Source: CAKVLG01 sp045637805 (GTDB taxonomy: Bacteria; Bacillota; Clostridia; Christensenellales; UBA1242). Taken from it: 64,000 bases of DNA. Below are positions 9,698-17,082 of the stretch, piece after piece. Location of the stretch: the NCBI GenBank assembly GCA_045637805.1, contig JAZUAE010000018.1, forward strand, positions 62,001-126,000, given 5' to 3'. The translations under genes were made by a program, and so were the position numbers. The notes beneath the pieces are model-generated. The model searched no databases, was not told the origin of the DNA, and was given only the letters and a program-made list of their open reading frames with translations. Numbering within the stretch: the first letter of the stretch is position 1; each line of letters begins with the position of its first letter.

Positions 9698-10159
9698 CTA
9701 TGAAATACTGCTAACTAAATTAACTGACAACACATCAAGTTGTCCTTCTGTTGTTAGTTTCATTTTTGCTACATTATTATACTTAAAATAAACATTGTTA
9801 CCTTCAACAGAAATAGTCCAACTCGTTGTTTCTGATGCACTACTCTTCAATCCCAGTGAACCTGTGAGGGTTCCACCTGCAAGTGGTAAGCATTTTTCAA
9901 CATCTTCTTTTAATGCGATTTCTTTATCGTTATAGGTTGGTCTTGTTTGACTTCCTCTAATTTTTGTTTGCAAAGCTGCATTGCCTAGTAACGTGGTATT
10001 GTTTCCATCTATACCACACATTGTTCCTACCTCTGTACCATCACTTTTTGTAGCACAAATTCTACCATTTTTACCTAGTTGAATTCCATTGGTCTCTTCT
10101 TGTCCAATGAAAACTTTTCCTTCGACATCTAGTGTACCTTTACATTTAATATTTGCCAT
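9698..10159 (-). CDS. Fibre-like structural protein
   Basis: 153 residues. The N-terminal part is a beta-rich segment of short repeats (IKCKGTLDVEGKVFIGQEE, then IQLGKNGRICATKSDG). The middle contains LPLAGGTLTGSLGLKSS, a motif common in phage tail-fibre and baseplate proteins just before a trimeric domain. RBS GGAG lies 7 bases upstream. It sits between the coiled-coil fibre gene and the glycine-rich gene. Confidence 0.6.
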   Translation of the reverse strand: MANIKCKGTLDVEGKVFIGQEETNGIQLGKNGRICATKSDGTEVGTMCGIDGNNTTLLGNAALQTKIRGSQTRPTYNDKEIALKEDVEKCLPLAGGTLTGSLGLKSSASETTSWTISVEGNNVYFKYNNVAKMKLTTEGQLDVLSVNLVSSIS

Positions 10160-10183
10160 AATTTTCTCCTTATTTTTTATTTA

Positions 10184-11107
10184 TTAAAACTCAAAAGTAT
10201 ATGTTCCTGTATTTGAGTCATAAGTTGCACTTACATTTGTAATTATTGGTTTTCCCTCTAATACCGCAACCCTATTAGAAACGTTTATAATGTTTGTATT
10301 TAATTCTTGATCTTTAGCATTTAATGATTGAACTGTTGATTCAAAAGTTGATTTGTCTGCTTTTGTATTTGCATCAAACTCAGGAGTATATACTCCATCC
10401 ACTTTAACTTTTGTACCTTGTTGTGCAACGACTTGTTGAGCCAACTCTTCTACTGCTGCCTTTGTTTCTTCAGATGTTGTTCGTGAGGTTTCAGCAATTG
10501 TTTTAGCCTCCTCGGCAATAGTTTTAGCTTCCGCTGATGTTGTATTTGCTTGAGTTGATGTTGTATTTGCATTTGTAGCTGTTGTTACTGCACTTTCCGC
10601 TTTTGTATTGGCACTTGCTGATACATTATTAGCATTTGTAGCAATTGTTTTGGCCTCCTCAGCAATAGTTTTTGCTTCCATTGCTGTTGCATTTGCCTGA
10701 GCCGATGTTGTATTAGCATTTGTAGCCGTTGCTACAGCATTGTCAGATTTTGTGTTCGCCTCTCCAGCAGTAGTATTGGCTTGCCCTGCTGTAACATTAG
10801 CAGAATTTGCCGTTACTACTGCATTATCTGCTTTAGTATTAGCATTTGTGGCAGTTGTCACTGCACTGTCTGATTTTGTATTGGCACTTGTGGCCATTGT
10901 TTCAGCTCTTGCTGCGGTATTATTCGCATCAACAATTCCCTGCTGAAATTCTCTCATTACTTCTTGGTCGATGGCTGTACCAGTATTAGTTGGTTCATCC
11001 GCCATTTCAACATCTACAAGCATTGTATCTGCTGTTTGGTTAATAATTTTTAATCTTTTTCTACCAGGATATGTAGATACTCTATCCTGAAAATCAAATT
11101 GCTTCAT
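10184..11107 (-). CDS. Repetitive coiled-coil fibre/shaft protein
   Basis: 307 residues. After a ~60-residue N-terminal domain (MKQFDFQDRVSTYPGRKRL) follow about 150 residues of low-complexity Ala/Thr/Asn/Ser repeats with heptad spacing, with recurring units such as ATNANTKSDNAV, ANTTSAQAN and EAKTIAEEAKTIA. The C-terminal ~70 residues are a further helical region and a short beta tail. This is typical of trimeric fibre shafts of phages or surface appendages. The repeats are visible at DNA level (10447-10930) and could expand or contract by slippage. Confidence 0.6.
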   Translation of the reverse strand: MKQFDFQDRVSTYPGRKRLKIINQTADTMLVDVEMADEPTNTGTAIDQEVMREFQQGIVDANNTAARAETMATSANTKSDSAVTTATNANTKADNAVVTANSANVTAGQANTTAGEANTKSDNAVATATNANTTSAQANATAMEAKTIAEEAKTIATNANNVSASANTKAESAVTTATNANTTSTQANTTSAEAKTIAEEAKTIAETSRTTSEETKAAVEELAQQVVAQQGTKVKVDGVYTPEFDANTKADKSTFESTVQSLNAKDQELNTNIINVSNRVAVLEGKPIITNVSATYDSNTGTYTFEF

Positions 11108-11117
11108 AATATTCTCC

Positions 11118-11762
11118 TTATTTGTTTAGTGTTTTTTGATAATTTTTCATTTCTGCTTGTTTTTCAGAAATTGCATTTGTGAGTTCTTTTTTCTTTAGTT
11201 CCAACTCTTTTAGCTGTGTGTCTATTTTTTCTGTCTGAGCAATATCTTGAAATAAAGAATTTTTCTTAATTTCTTCTCGAATAGACAACAACTTTTCGAT
11301 TTCAGTAATTGTGTTTTCTAAATTAGACTGATCTATTTTTAACGCTTGCGATATTGTTTTTATATTTTGCTTAATGTATGTAATCGTTTCTTTACTTAAA
11401 TCAGATTCTACATTATCTATGATATTAGACTTTTTAGTTCCATTAATCAAAATTACAATACGCGAGTAAATGGCATATATAGCAACTGCTAGAACGTACG
11501 AACTAGCCATTGTGTCATACACTACCACATCAAACCACTTGCCTTCAAATATTCCAAAATAAAGCATGCTGAATAATAAAGATAATAGGATTGGTATAAA
11601 AACTATTACAGTATTTACAGCCTTTCTTTTATTTTCTTCAAAATTGGCAGTAGCTTTTTTAATGGGCCATTTAATAAGCATTGTTAGAGCAAAGACCAAT
11701 ATAGAAATAACAATTGCTTGAATAGAGATTTCTTTTAAGTTCAATAAAAATTCACTTTCCAT
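11118..11762 (-). CDS. Membrane protein with C-terminal coiled coil (first gene of the fibre operon)
   Basis: 214 residues. Three hydrophobic segments lie near residues 14-31, 48-70 and 85-108. A long charged coiled coil (~125-214) follows, rich in K, E, L and Q (IREEIKKNSLF, QLKELELKKKELTNAISEK). It is first in the five-gene operon and directly downstream of the TTAG-repeat promoter. It could anchor or export the fibre proteins or act like a holin. No family is recognised. Confidence 0.45.
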   Translation of the reverse strand: MESEFLLNLKEISIQAIVISILVFALTMLIKWPIKKATANFEENKRKAVNTVIVFIPILLSLLFSMLYFGIFEGKWFDVVVYDTMASSYVLAVAIYAIYSRIVILINGTKKSNIIDNVESDLSKETITYIKQNIKTISQALKIDQSNLENTITEIEKLLSIREEIKKNSLFQDIAQTEKIDTQLKELELKKKELTNAISEKQAEMKNYQKTLNK

Positions 11763-11830
11763 TTCTTTCTCTCCAATTTTTTAGACTTTCGACTTTAATT
11801 TTTTTATTTACTGGACCTCCTTTAATTGTG

Positions 11831-11893
11831 ATTATAATTCCTATAAATTCTAATGCCTTCTAACTTTTGCTAATCCTTGCTAATCCTTGCTAA
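11831..11893 (-). promoter_or_regulatory. Second copy of the phased TTAG element, promoter of the fibre operon
   Basis: On the minus strand TTAG occurs every 10 bp (plus-strand CTAA at 11850, 11860, 11870, 11880 and 11890). The units are TTAGCAAGGA twice, then TTAGCAAAAG, TTAGAAGGCA and TTAGAATTTA, followed by TAGGAAT and a -10 TATAAT (11832-11837). Layout and spacing match 1060-1124 almost base for base in the last three units. Two operons nearly 11 kb apart thus share one control element. Confidence 0.7.
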
Positions 11894-11966
11894 TGTTTTG
11901 ATTTCGCAATATCAAATTTAATTTCGCAAAATAATTTTGCGACATTTTAATTTCTATCAAAACAAT

Positions 11967-11997
11967 CAAAAAACGGCAAGAAATCAAAATCTTGCCA
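11967..11997 (-). terminator. Terminator downstream of the tRNA operon
   Basis: Inverted repeat GGCAAGA / TCTTGCC followed on the minus strand by GTTTTTTG. It is placed to stop transcription from the tRNA block before it enters the fibre operon promoter. Confidence 0.6.
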
Positions 11998-12062
11998 ACA
12001 TAAAAATAAGACTTTTCTATTATGAAAAGCCTTTCAGGTGAATATTTTATGAAAATGAAAAA

Positions 12063-12137
12063 TCGCTGAAACCCTTATTTTATGGGCATTTCAGCGACTT
12101 TGTTTTGTGTTGTATAAAATAAGACTTTTTATACAAC
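12063..12137. other. Two hairpins between the tRNA block and the accessory locus
   Basis: TCGCTGAAA-CCC / GGG-CATTTCAGCGA (12063-12097) and the perfect GTTGTATAAAA / TTTTATACAAC (12109-12137). They lie just past the 3' end of tRNA-Leu, in a 380-bp stretch (11763-12142) that also holds the TTAG element and one terminator. No gene is visible here. Confidence 0.5.
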
Positions 12138-12142
12138 TTATA

Positions 12143-12225
12143 TGGTGCGGATGAAGGGACTCGAACCCCCATGGTCGCCCACTAGATCCTAAGTCTAGCG
12201 TGTCTACCAATTTCACCACATCCGC
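12143..12225 (-). tRNA. tRNA-Leu (anticodon UAG)
   Basis: Acceptor GCGGATG pairs with CATCCGC, with encoded CCA. The anticodon loop is CTTAGGA. A long variable arm and the T-arm sequence GGGTTCGAGTCCC are present. It is the last tRNA of the operon; its 3' end faces the accessory locus at 1-11.9 kb and could be an attachment site. Confidence 0.95.
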
Positions 12226-12263
12226 TTAAAATAATAAATCGGCTCTTGTACAGAACCGATTTT

Positions 12264-12339
12264 TGGTGGCTCACCCGGGATTCGAACCCGGGACCCCTTG
12301 ATTAAAAGTCAAGTGCTCTACCAACTGAGCTAGTGAACC
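12264..12339 (-). tRNA. tRNA-Lys (anticodon UUU)
   Basis: Acceptor GGTTCAC / GTGAGCC (one G-U pair), D-arm AGCTCAGTTGGTAGAGC, anticodon loop CTTTTAA, T-arm CGGGTTCGAATCCCG and encoded CCA. Confidence 0.95.
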
Positions 12340-12345
12340 ATGTTT

Positions 12346-12420
12346 TGGCTGGGGTGGAAGGATTTGAACCCTCGAATGTGGGAGTCAGAATCCCATGCCT
12401 TACCACTTGGCGACACCCCA
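12346..12420 (-). tRNA. tRNA-Gln (anticodon CUG)
   Basis: Acceptor TGGGGTG / CACCCCA, anticodon loop TTCTGAC, T-arm with GGTTCAAATCC and encoded CCA. It is nearly identical to the next tRNA, indicating duplication within the cluster. Confidence 0.95.
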
Positions 12421-12463
12421 TTATTTGGGCTATTTTTCAAATCGTTTCTGTTATATTAAGTTT

Positions 12464-12538
12464 TGGCTGGGGTGGCTGGATTTGAACCAACGAATGCGAG
12501 AGTCAAAGTCTCGTGCCTTACCGCTTGGCGACACCCCA
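12464..12538 (-). tRNA. tRNA-Gln (anticodon UUG)
   Basis: Acceptor TGGGGTG / CACCCCA, anticodon loop CTTTGAC and encoded CCA. It differs from the neighbouring Gln tRNA mainly in the anticodon and T arms. Confidence 0.95.
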
Positions 12539-12548
12539 TTAATATTTG

Positions 12549-12625
12549 TGGGGTGAGTAAAGGGTTTCGAACCCTTGACCTCCAGAGCCACAATCTGGCG
12601 CTCTACCTACTGAGCTATACCCACC
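12549..12625 (-). tRNA. tRNA-His (anticodon GUG)
   Basis: Anticodon loop TTGTGGC in stem CCAGA/TCTGG. The extra G at position -1 typical of tRNA-His is encoded and pairs with C73. CCA is encoded. Confidence 0.95.
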
Positions 12626-12628
12626 ATA

Positions 12629-12705
12629 TGGTGTGTCTGAAGGGATTCGAACCCCTGACCCTCGCCTTAGAAGGGCGATGCTCTATCCAGCTGAGCTACA
12701 GACAC
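12629..12705 (-). tRNA. tRNA-Arg (anticodon UCU)
   Basis: Acceptor GTGTCTG / CAGACAC, anticodon loop CTTCTAA, T-arm GGGGTTCGAATCCC and encoded CCA. Confidence 0.95.
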
Positions 12706-12737
12706 ATATAGACGGAGGCTTCTCCCCAAAAAAAATA

Positions 12738-12811
<74 letters not shown>

Positions 12812-12916
12812 ATCTATCCTATTGTCAACATATTCAGCTTTTTATTAGTTTACAGTAGGTATTTCCCCTCCGACATATTAGAAATGACACACTTTCGTTT
12901 CACAATATGCCTAGAA

Positions 12917-12945
12917 ATAATAACACTATATTGCGCCTTTGTCAA
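12917..12945 (-). promoter_or_regulatory. Promoter of the seven-tRNA operon
   Basis: A consensus -35 TTGACA (12940-12945), 17 bp and -10 TATTAT (12917-12922) on the minus strand, upstream of tRNA-Gly. Confidence 0.75.
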
Positions 12946-12983
12946 TGAATTTTGTCAAATTTATTAAAATTTTCTCTCATCAC

Positions 12984-13012
12984 TTGCAGCTGCCCGAAAA
13001 ACATGATATCAT
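12984..13012 (+). promoter_or_regulatory. Promoter of the plus-strand tRNA-Leu
   Basis: TTGCAG (12984-12989), 17 bp and TATCAT (13007-13012). It ends eight bases before the tRNA. Confidence 0.65.
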
Positions 13013-13020
13013 ACCATCAT

Positions 13021-13106
13021 GCAGATGTGGTGAAACGGTAGACACGCACGGTTCAGGTCCGTGTGAGGGCAACCTCATGAGAGTTCAAATCTCTCCATCT
13101 GTACCA
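13021..13106 (+). tRNA. tRNA-Leu (anticodon CAG)
   Basis: Acceptor GCAGATG / CATCTGT (a terminal G-U), anticodon loop TTCAGGT in stem CACGG/CCGTG, long variable arm and encoded CCA. It is transcribed divergently from the tRNA block. Confidence 0.95.
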
Positions 13107-13132
13107 GCGTCAAAGCAAGTGCTTTAATTACG

Positions 13133-13162
13133 CCTAACATTGAAACATGTTAGGTTTTTTAT
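13133..13162 (+). terminator. Terminator after tRNA-Leu(CAG)
   Basis: CCTAACAT / ATGTTAGG followed by TTTTTTATT. Confidence 0.85.
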
Positions 13163-13197
13163 TGCATAAAATTACAAAAATCGTGTAACCTACTAAT

Positions 13198-14346
13198 ATG
13201 AAGAAATTTTTTAGAAAAATAAAAAACTTTTTTACAAGTATAAATCCGGCATGGAAACGTATATATTACCCTATTATAGGTTCGCTTTTACTCACCTTTA
13301 TTGTATCAGTCATCATCATTAGTCTTACTCCCACAAAAACAACTGATCAGCTGCAACATGGTAATGAAATTTTAGACAGTGGTTGGCCAGCACAAGTTGT
13401 TGCCCCTTATGTTGATATGACAGGTTGGGCGCCACTTGATAATGAATATAGTTATAACGGTGTTGCAGACCTTGGCGATATTATGGACGATACGGACATC
13501 AAATACTTCAACCTTGGTTTTATCAATCCTAGTTCAAATAAACCTTTCAATTCTGACGGATCAATCAACTGGTGCTGGGGCGGATATTCTTCCCTTTCTG
13601 AAAAAGGCAACGATGGTTACCAATATGAAGGCATAAAAAACGCAATTAAGAGTGTTCGAGAGCGCGGCGGAGATGTATGTATTTCAATCGGCGGACAGGT
13701 CGGAAAAGCACCTTGGGTGATCAGTCAAGATGTCAATGTTTTAAAAAATATGTATTTAGATATCATAAAAACTTATAACTTAAAACGTATGGATTTAGAT
13801 ATAGAAGAATCCAACCAAGATAGTTACCAAAACATTATAAATGCACAAGCCATAAAAGCCGTGCAAGACGAAACTGGAATCGAACTCACATTAACAATTC
13901 CTATCATGCCGAGCGGCTGGCAAGAAAAACAACTAAATATACTTCATGCGTACATAGGTCAAGGCGTCAACGTTACTTTAATAAATTCAATGACCATGTG
14001 TTACGGCGGCGGACTATACGCCGGAGAAGATTATGGCACAGCTAGCAGACGAGCAATCGAAAACTCAGTAAAACAGTTAATTGAACTTTATTCTTACTAT
14101 GGCAAAACTTTAACTGAAGAAGAGGCATACCTTATGACTGGTGCAACGGTAGATATCGGATATGAAAGCTATTTGTATCCTACATTTACAACAGATATGA
14201 CGAAAACGGTAGTAGATCACGCAAAAAAGCATAATTATGGCATGGTTTCCTACTGGTCAATAAATCGCGATGCTAAAATTGAAGAAAACTCAGGCGTCAA
14301 AACCAAGTTTGAATTTATAAAGGAATTAAAGAAATTTAAAGGATAA
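13198..14346 (+). CDS. Membrane-anchored GH18-like (chitinase-family) protein
   Basis: 382 residues. A basic N-terminus and one membrane helix (~22-45) leave the rest outside the cell. The domain from ~residue 68 follows the GH18 TIM-barrel order: PYVDMTGW on strand 1, KYFNLGFI, GGDVCISIGGQ (the SxGG motif on strand 3), MDLDIEE on strand 4, then MTMCYGGG and a late GMVSYWSINRD. The strand-4 motif keeps DxDxE with the catalytic Glu but lacks the first Asp-Gly of DGxDxDxE. Substrate is unknown (chitin-like polymer or peptidoglycan). No visible promoter and no operon partner. Confidence 0.8.
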   Translation: MKKFFRKIKNFFTSINPAWKRIYYPIIGSLLLTFIVSVIIISLTPTKTTDQLQHGNEILDSGWPAQVVAPYVDMTGWAPLDNEYSYNGVADLGDIMDDTDIKYFNLGFINPSSNKPFNSDGSINWCWGGYSSLSEKGNDGYQYEGIKNAIKSVRERGGDVCISIGGQVGKAPWVISQDVNVLKNMYLDIIKTYNLKRMDLDIEESNQDSYQNIINAQAIKAVQDETGIELTLTIPIMPSGWQEKQLNILHAYIGQGVNVTLINSMTMCYGGGLYAGEDYGTASRRAIENSVKQLIELYSYYGKTLTEEEAYLMTGATVDIGYESYLYPTFTTDMTKTVVDHAKKHNYGMVSYWSINRDAKIEENSGVKTKFEFIKELKKFKG

Positions 14347-14377
14347 AAAAGAACTTTCAAACGAAAGTTCTTTTTTT
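14345..14377. terminator. Bidirectional terminator between the GH18 gene and spoIVA
   Basis: GAACTTTC / GAAAGTTC flanked by A6 and T7, between convergent genes. Confidence 0.85.
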
Positions 14378-14378
14378 G

Positions 14379-15857
14379 TTATAATAATATACAAATAATT
14401 CCACCCTTTCCTTCATTGACAATTTTTGTCATTGTTTTACGCATTTTTACTTGAGCTTCCTCTGGAACATTTGCTAGTTTTGAAATAATACCATCTTGAA
14501 CAAAACTAGAAAGCGATCTACCAAACATATTTGTATTCCAAATACCTTCAGGATTGTTTTCCACTTCACCCATAAGATAATTGTTAAACGATTCACTTTG
14601 TTCACTAATTCCAACTGCTGGAGAAACTTCAGTTTCAACGTCAACTTTCATAATATGGTAACTTGGGGCTGTAGCTTTAAGTTTTACCCCAGACCCACCA
14701 TTCTTCTTAACCACTTGGGGTGCTTCAAGAGTCATTTCATCACTACTTGGTACCACTATTCCATAGCCATTTTCCTTTGCCTTTCCAAACGCATCTTTAA
14801 TTTTGTCGTACTCTTTTTTTGCATTTGCAAAATTTTTGATAGAACTCATAAGACAAAACTCGTCCTGTATATCTATACCACATTGCTCACTAAGAAGCTT
14901 GTAGAAAATATTATTAGATACGTTAATATCAAAATCTACACTTCCATCGGATAATCTCATACTAGTAATAACTGGATTTGATACATTTTCTTCCTCATCA
15001 AAAATATTCATAAGATTATTAACATCTCTCATTTTGGTACAATCTTCCAACGCATCTTTTAACTTACTGAAGATGTTTGTTATTAAGGAATTGTTAAAAT
15101 CAAGCGCTCTAACCCACTTAGGCAAATTAATGTTGAGTTTTGTGAGTGGAAATTCATATAAAAGAGCTTCCATTATTTTAGCAATCACAGCCTCGTCCAT
15201 GTTTTGCACGTCTACAGCAATAACTGTTGTGCTGTATTTTGTCTCTAGCTCGCTCTTTAATTTTACAGCCTCTCTCCCAACAGGCGCTACCGTATTTAAT
15301 ATTACAACAAAAGGCTTTCCCGTCATTTTAAGCTCATTTATTACACGTTCTTCTGCTGCCTCATACTTGGATCTATCAATTCCTGAAATTGTCCCATCAG
15401 TTGTTACAACCACAGCAATCGTTGAATGATCTTCAATAACTTTTTTTGTTCCAATTTCTGCGGCCATATCAAATGGTAATGGTTCATTACTCCATGGGGT
15501 GTTTACCATACGAGGTGAGCCTTCTTCAGACGCCCCATTTACACCATCAATTACATAACCAACACAATCAATAAGTCTAAACTTTGCTTCTATTTTATTA
15601 GAAAGCATTACCTGTACTGCCTCATTTGGCACAAATTTAGGCTCAGTTGTCATAATCGTTTTTCCAGCAGCAGACTGAGGCAACTCGTCCACAGTGCGTG
15701 CTATATCTGCCTTATTCTTCATCTCTGGTAAAACAAGTTTTTCCATAAACTTAGTTATGAATGTTGACTTGCCCGTACGAACCGGTCCTACGACACCTAA
15801 ATATATATCGCCGCCTGTACGCGTTTTTATATCATTATAAATTTCAAACTGTTCCAT
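14379..15857 (-). CDS. spoIVA: Stage IV sporulation protein A (spore-coat basement ATPase)
   Basis: 492 residues from the ATG at 15857, preceded by GGAGGT; the frame is open 10 codons further but that start lacks an RBS. SpoIVA polymerises with ATP on the outer forespore membrane and is the platform for coat assembly. The start MEQFEIYNDIKTRTGGD and the P-loop GPVRTGKST (~residues 24-32) are hallmark features, and the length equals that of the B. subtilis protein. The C-terminus (GGIICILL) ends with the short hydrophobic tail that is conserved in the family. Confidence 0.95.
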   Translation of the reverse strand: MEQFEIYNDIKTRTGGDIYLGVVGPVRTGKSTFITKFMEKLVLPEMKNKADIARTVDELPQSAAGKTIMTTEPKFVPNEAVQVMLSNKIEAKFRLIDCVGYVIDGVNGASEEGSPRMVNTPWSNEPLPFDMAAEIGTKKVIEDHSTIAVVVTTDGTISGIDRSKYEAAEERVINELKMTGKPFVVILNTVAPVGREAVKLKSELETKYSTTVIAVDVQNMDEAVIAKIMEALLYEFPLTKLNINLPKWVRALDFNNSLITNIFSKLKDALEDCTKMRDVNNLMNIFDEEENVSNPVITSMRLSDGSVDFDINVSNNIFYKLLSEQCGIDIQDEFCLMSSIKNFANAKKEYDKIKDAFGKAKENGYGIVVPSSDEMTLEAPQVVKKNGGSGVKLKATAPSYHIMKVDVETEVSPAVGISEQSESFNNYLMGEVENNPEGIWNTNMFGRSLSSFVQDGIISKLANVPEEAQVKMRKTMTKIVNEGKGGIICILL

Positions 15858-15914
15858 TTTTACCTCCAACAAGTTCGACTGATACACTATATGCAGATAA
15901 AAATGTGTTTATAC

Positions 15915-15942
15915 CAAAAAAACTAGGCCAAAGCCTAGTTCT
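15915..15942 (-). terminator. Terminator after the SHOCT protein gene
   Basis: AACTAGGC / GCCTAGTT followed on the minus strand by TTTTTT. The stop codon TAG of the gene at 15935 lies inside the stem. Confidence 0.8.
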
Positions 15943-16393
15943 TCTTACTCTTTAATTCTTCTACAGCTTTATTATACTCTTCTTCAGAAATAATGCCTTC
16001 ATTTTTAAAATTAGTAAGTTTTTCGATTTTTTCGTCAATTTCAATTTTTGCAATCTCTGTTACAGGTTTTTCCTCTGCCTCGTTTCCATTGTTTTCGTCA
16101 TCAACTGTTGTAATTTTTATACCATTGTTATCATCAATTTTAAATAGTGGTATAATTGATATTAAACCTATAGGAAAGTTTACAATCGAAGAGAAAATAG
16201 CCCAGTTTTTCACCTGTTCTTTTACGGCTGGCAACTGTGCATCTGACAGTTTTGCAAATTCAGTGTTTCGCTTAGCACAAATAAAACAATATATACCAAG
16301 CGGCAATAAAATCAAAGTAAAAGCATAACCTATACCTGAAATATAATTAATTATCGAGTTTAATGTAAACCACACTGAAGATTTATTATTCAT
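15935..16393 (-). CDS. Membrane protein with C-terminal SHOCT domain
   Basis: 152 residues. Two membrane segments lie near residues 13-37 and 67-86. A linker follows, then a SHOCT-type helical hairpin at the end (EKIEKLTNFKNEGIISEEEY, ending KAVEELKSKK). SHOCT domains are short oligomerisation or tethering modules, and the function of the whole protein is unknown. It lies 8 bp after plsY, perhaps co-transcribed with it. Confidence 0.65.
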   Translation of the reverse strand: MNNKSSVWFTLNSIINYISGIGYAFTLILLPLGIYCFICAKRNTEFAKLSDAQLPAVKEQVKNWAIFSSIVNFPIGLISIIPLFKIDDNNGIKITTVDDENNGNEAEEKPVTEIAKIEIDEKIEKLTNFKNEGIISEEEYNKAVEELKSKKN

Positions 16394-16401
16394 ATTTACT
16401 C

Positions 16402-17082
16402 CTAAATATCATTCTTTTTCATTTTCTTTTTAGTAGATTTTAACAAATCAACTTTACTTTCACGCCCAACAAGCAATCTCTGAATATTTTTTCTATGTGC
16501 ATACCATGTAAGACCAAAAATTGTAAATAGCAGCAAACTAACTATCAGATTGTATGGCGATGCAAGTGCCTCAGCACCAAGATGCCCCTTTATTTTCAAT
16601 CCTTCCACTACAGTTAAAAGTGTTACACAAAGGAAAGATGCAACTGAGCCATACTTAAAGCACAACCATGAGATCGCAGCGATTGCAACAACAGCTAAGG
16701 TCCACCAGAAGTTTGCCACAAAGAACACGCCAAGCATAGAAGCAATACCTTTTCCACCTTTAAATCCATAAATAACTGGATAAATGTGCCCTATAATTGC
16801 AGAAACTCCAGCTATATATGTTGCTAAAATCTTAATTTCAAGAGTTTGATTAAATATAAGTGATACCACAAGTGTTGGGATTGCTCCTTTAAGCATATCC
16901 AAAACCAAATTTAATAAACCAAACTTAAACCCAAAATTTCGCAATATATTTGTCGAACCAGGATTTCCACTTCCAAGTTTTGTCACGTCTGTCTTCTGCG
17001 AATTACCTATCATTCTTGCAATGGATATATTCCCACAAAAGTATGAACCAAGCACCACTAAAACTATATGCCACCAAGCCAT
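16402..17082 (-). CDS. plsY: Acyl-phosphate:glycerol-3-phosphate acyltransferase PlsY
   Basis: 226 residues with five or more membrane helices. PlsY makes lysophosphatidate, the first step of phospholipid synthesis. The three family motifs are visible: GNPGSTNILRNFG (~36-49), KGGKGIASMLGV (~108-119) and a C-terminal WYAHRKNIQRLLVGRESK (~191-208). The start codon overlaps the stop of der by one base. Confidence 0.95.
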   Translation of the reverse strand: MAWWHIVLVVLGSYFCGNISIARMIGNSQKTDVTKLGSGNPGSTNILRNFGFKFGLLNLVLDMLKGAIPTLVVSLIFNQTLEIKILATYIAGVSAIIGHIYPVIYGFKGGKGIASMLGVFFVANFWWTLAVVAIAAISWLCFKYGSVASFLCVTLLTVVEGLKIKGHLGAEALASPYNLIVSLLLFTIFGLTWYAHRKNIQRLLVGRESKVDLLKSTKKKMKKNDI

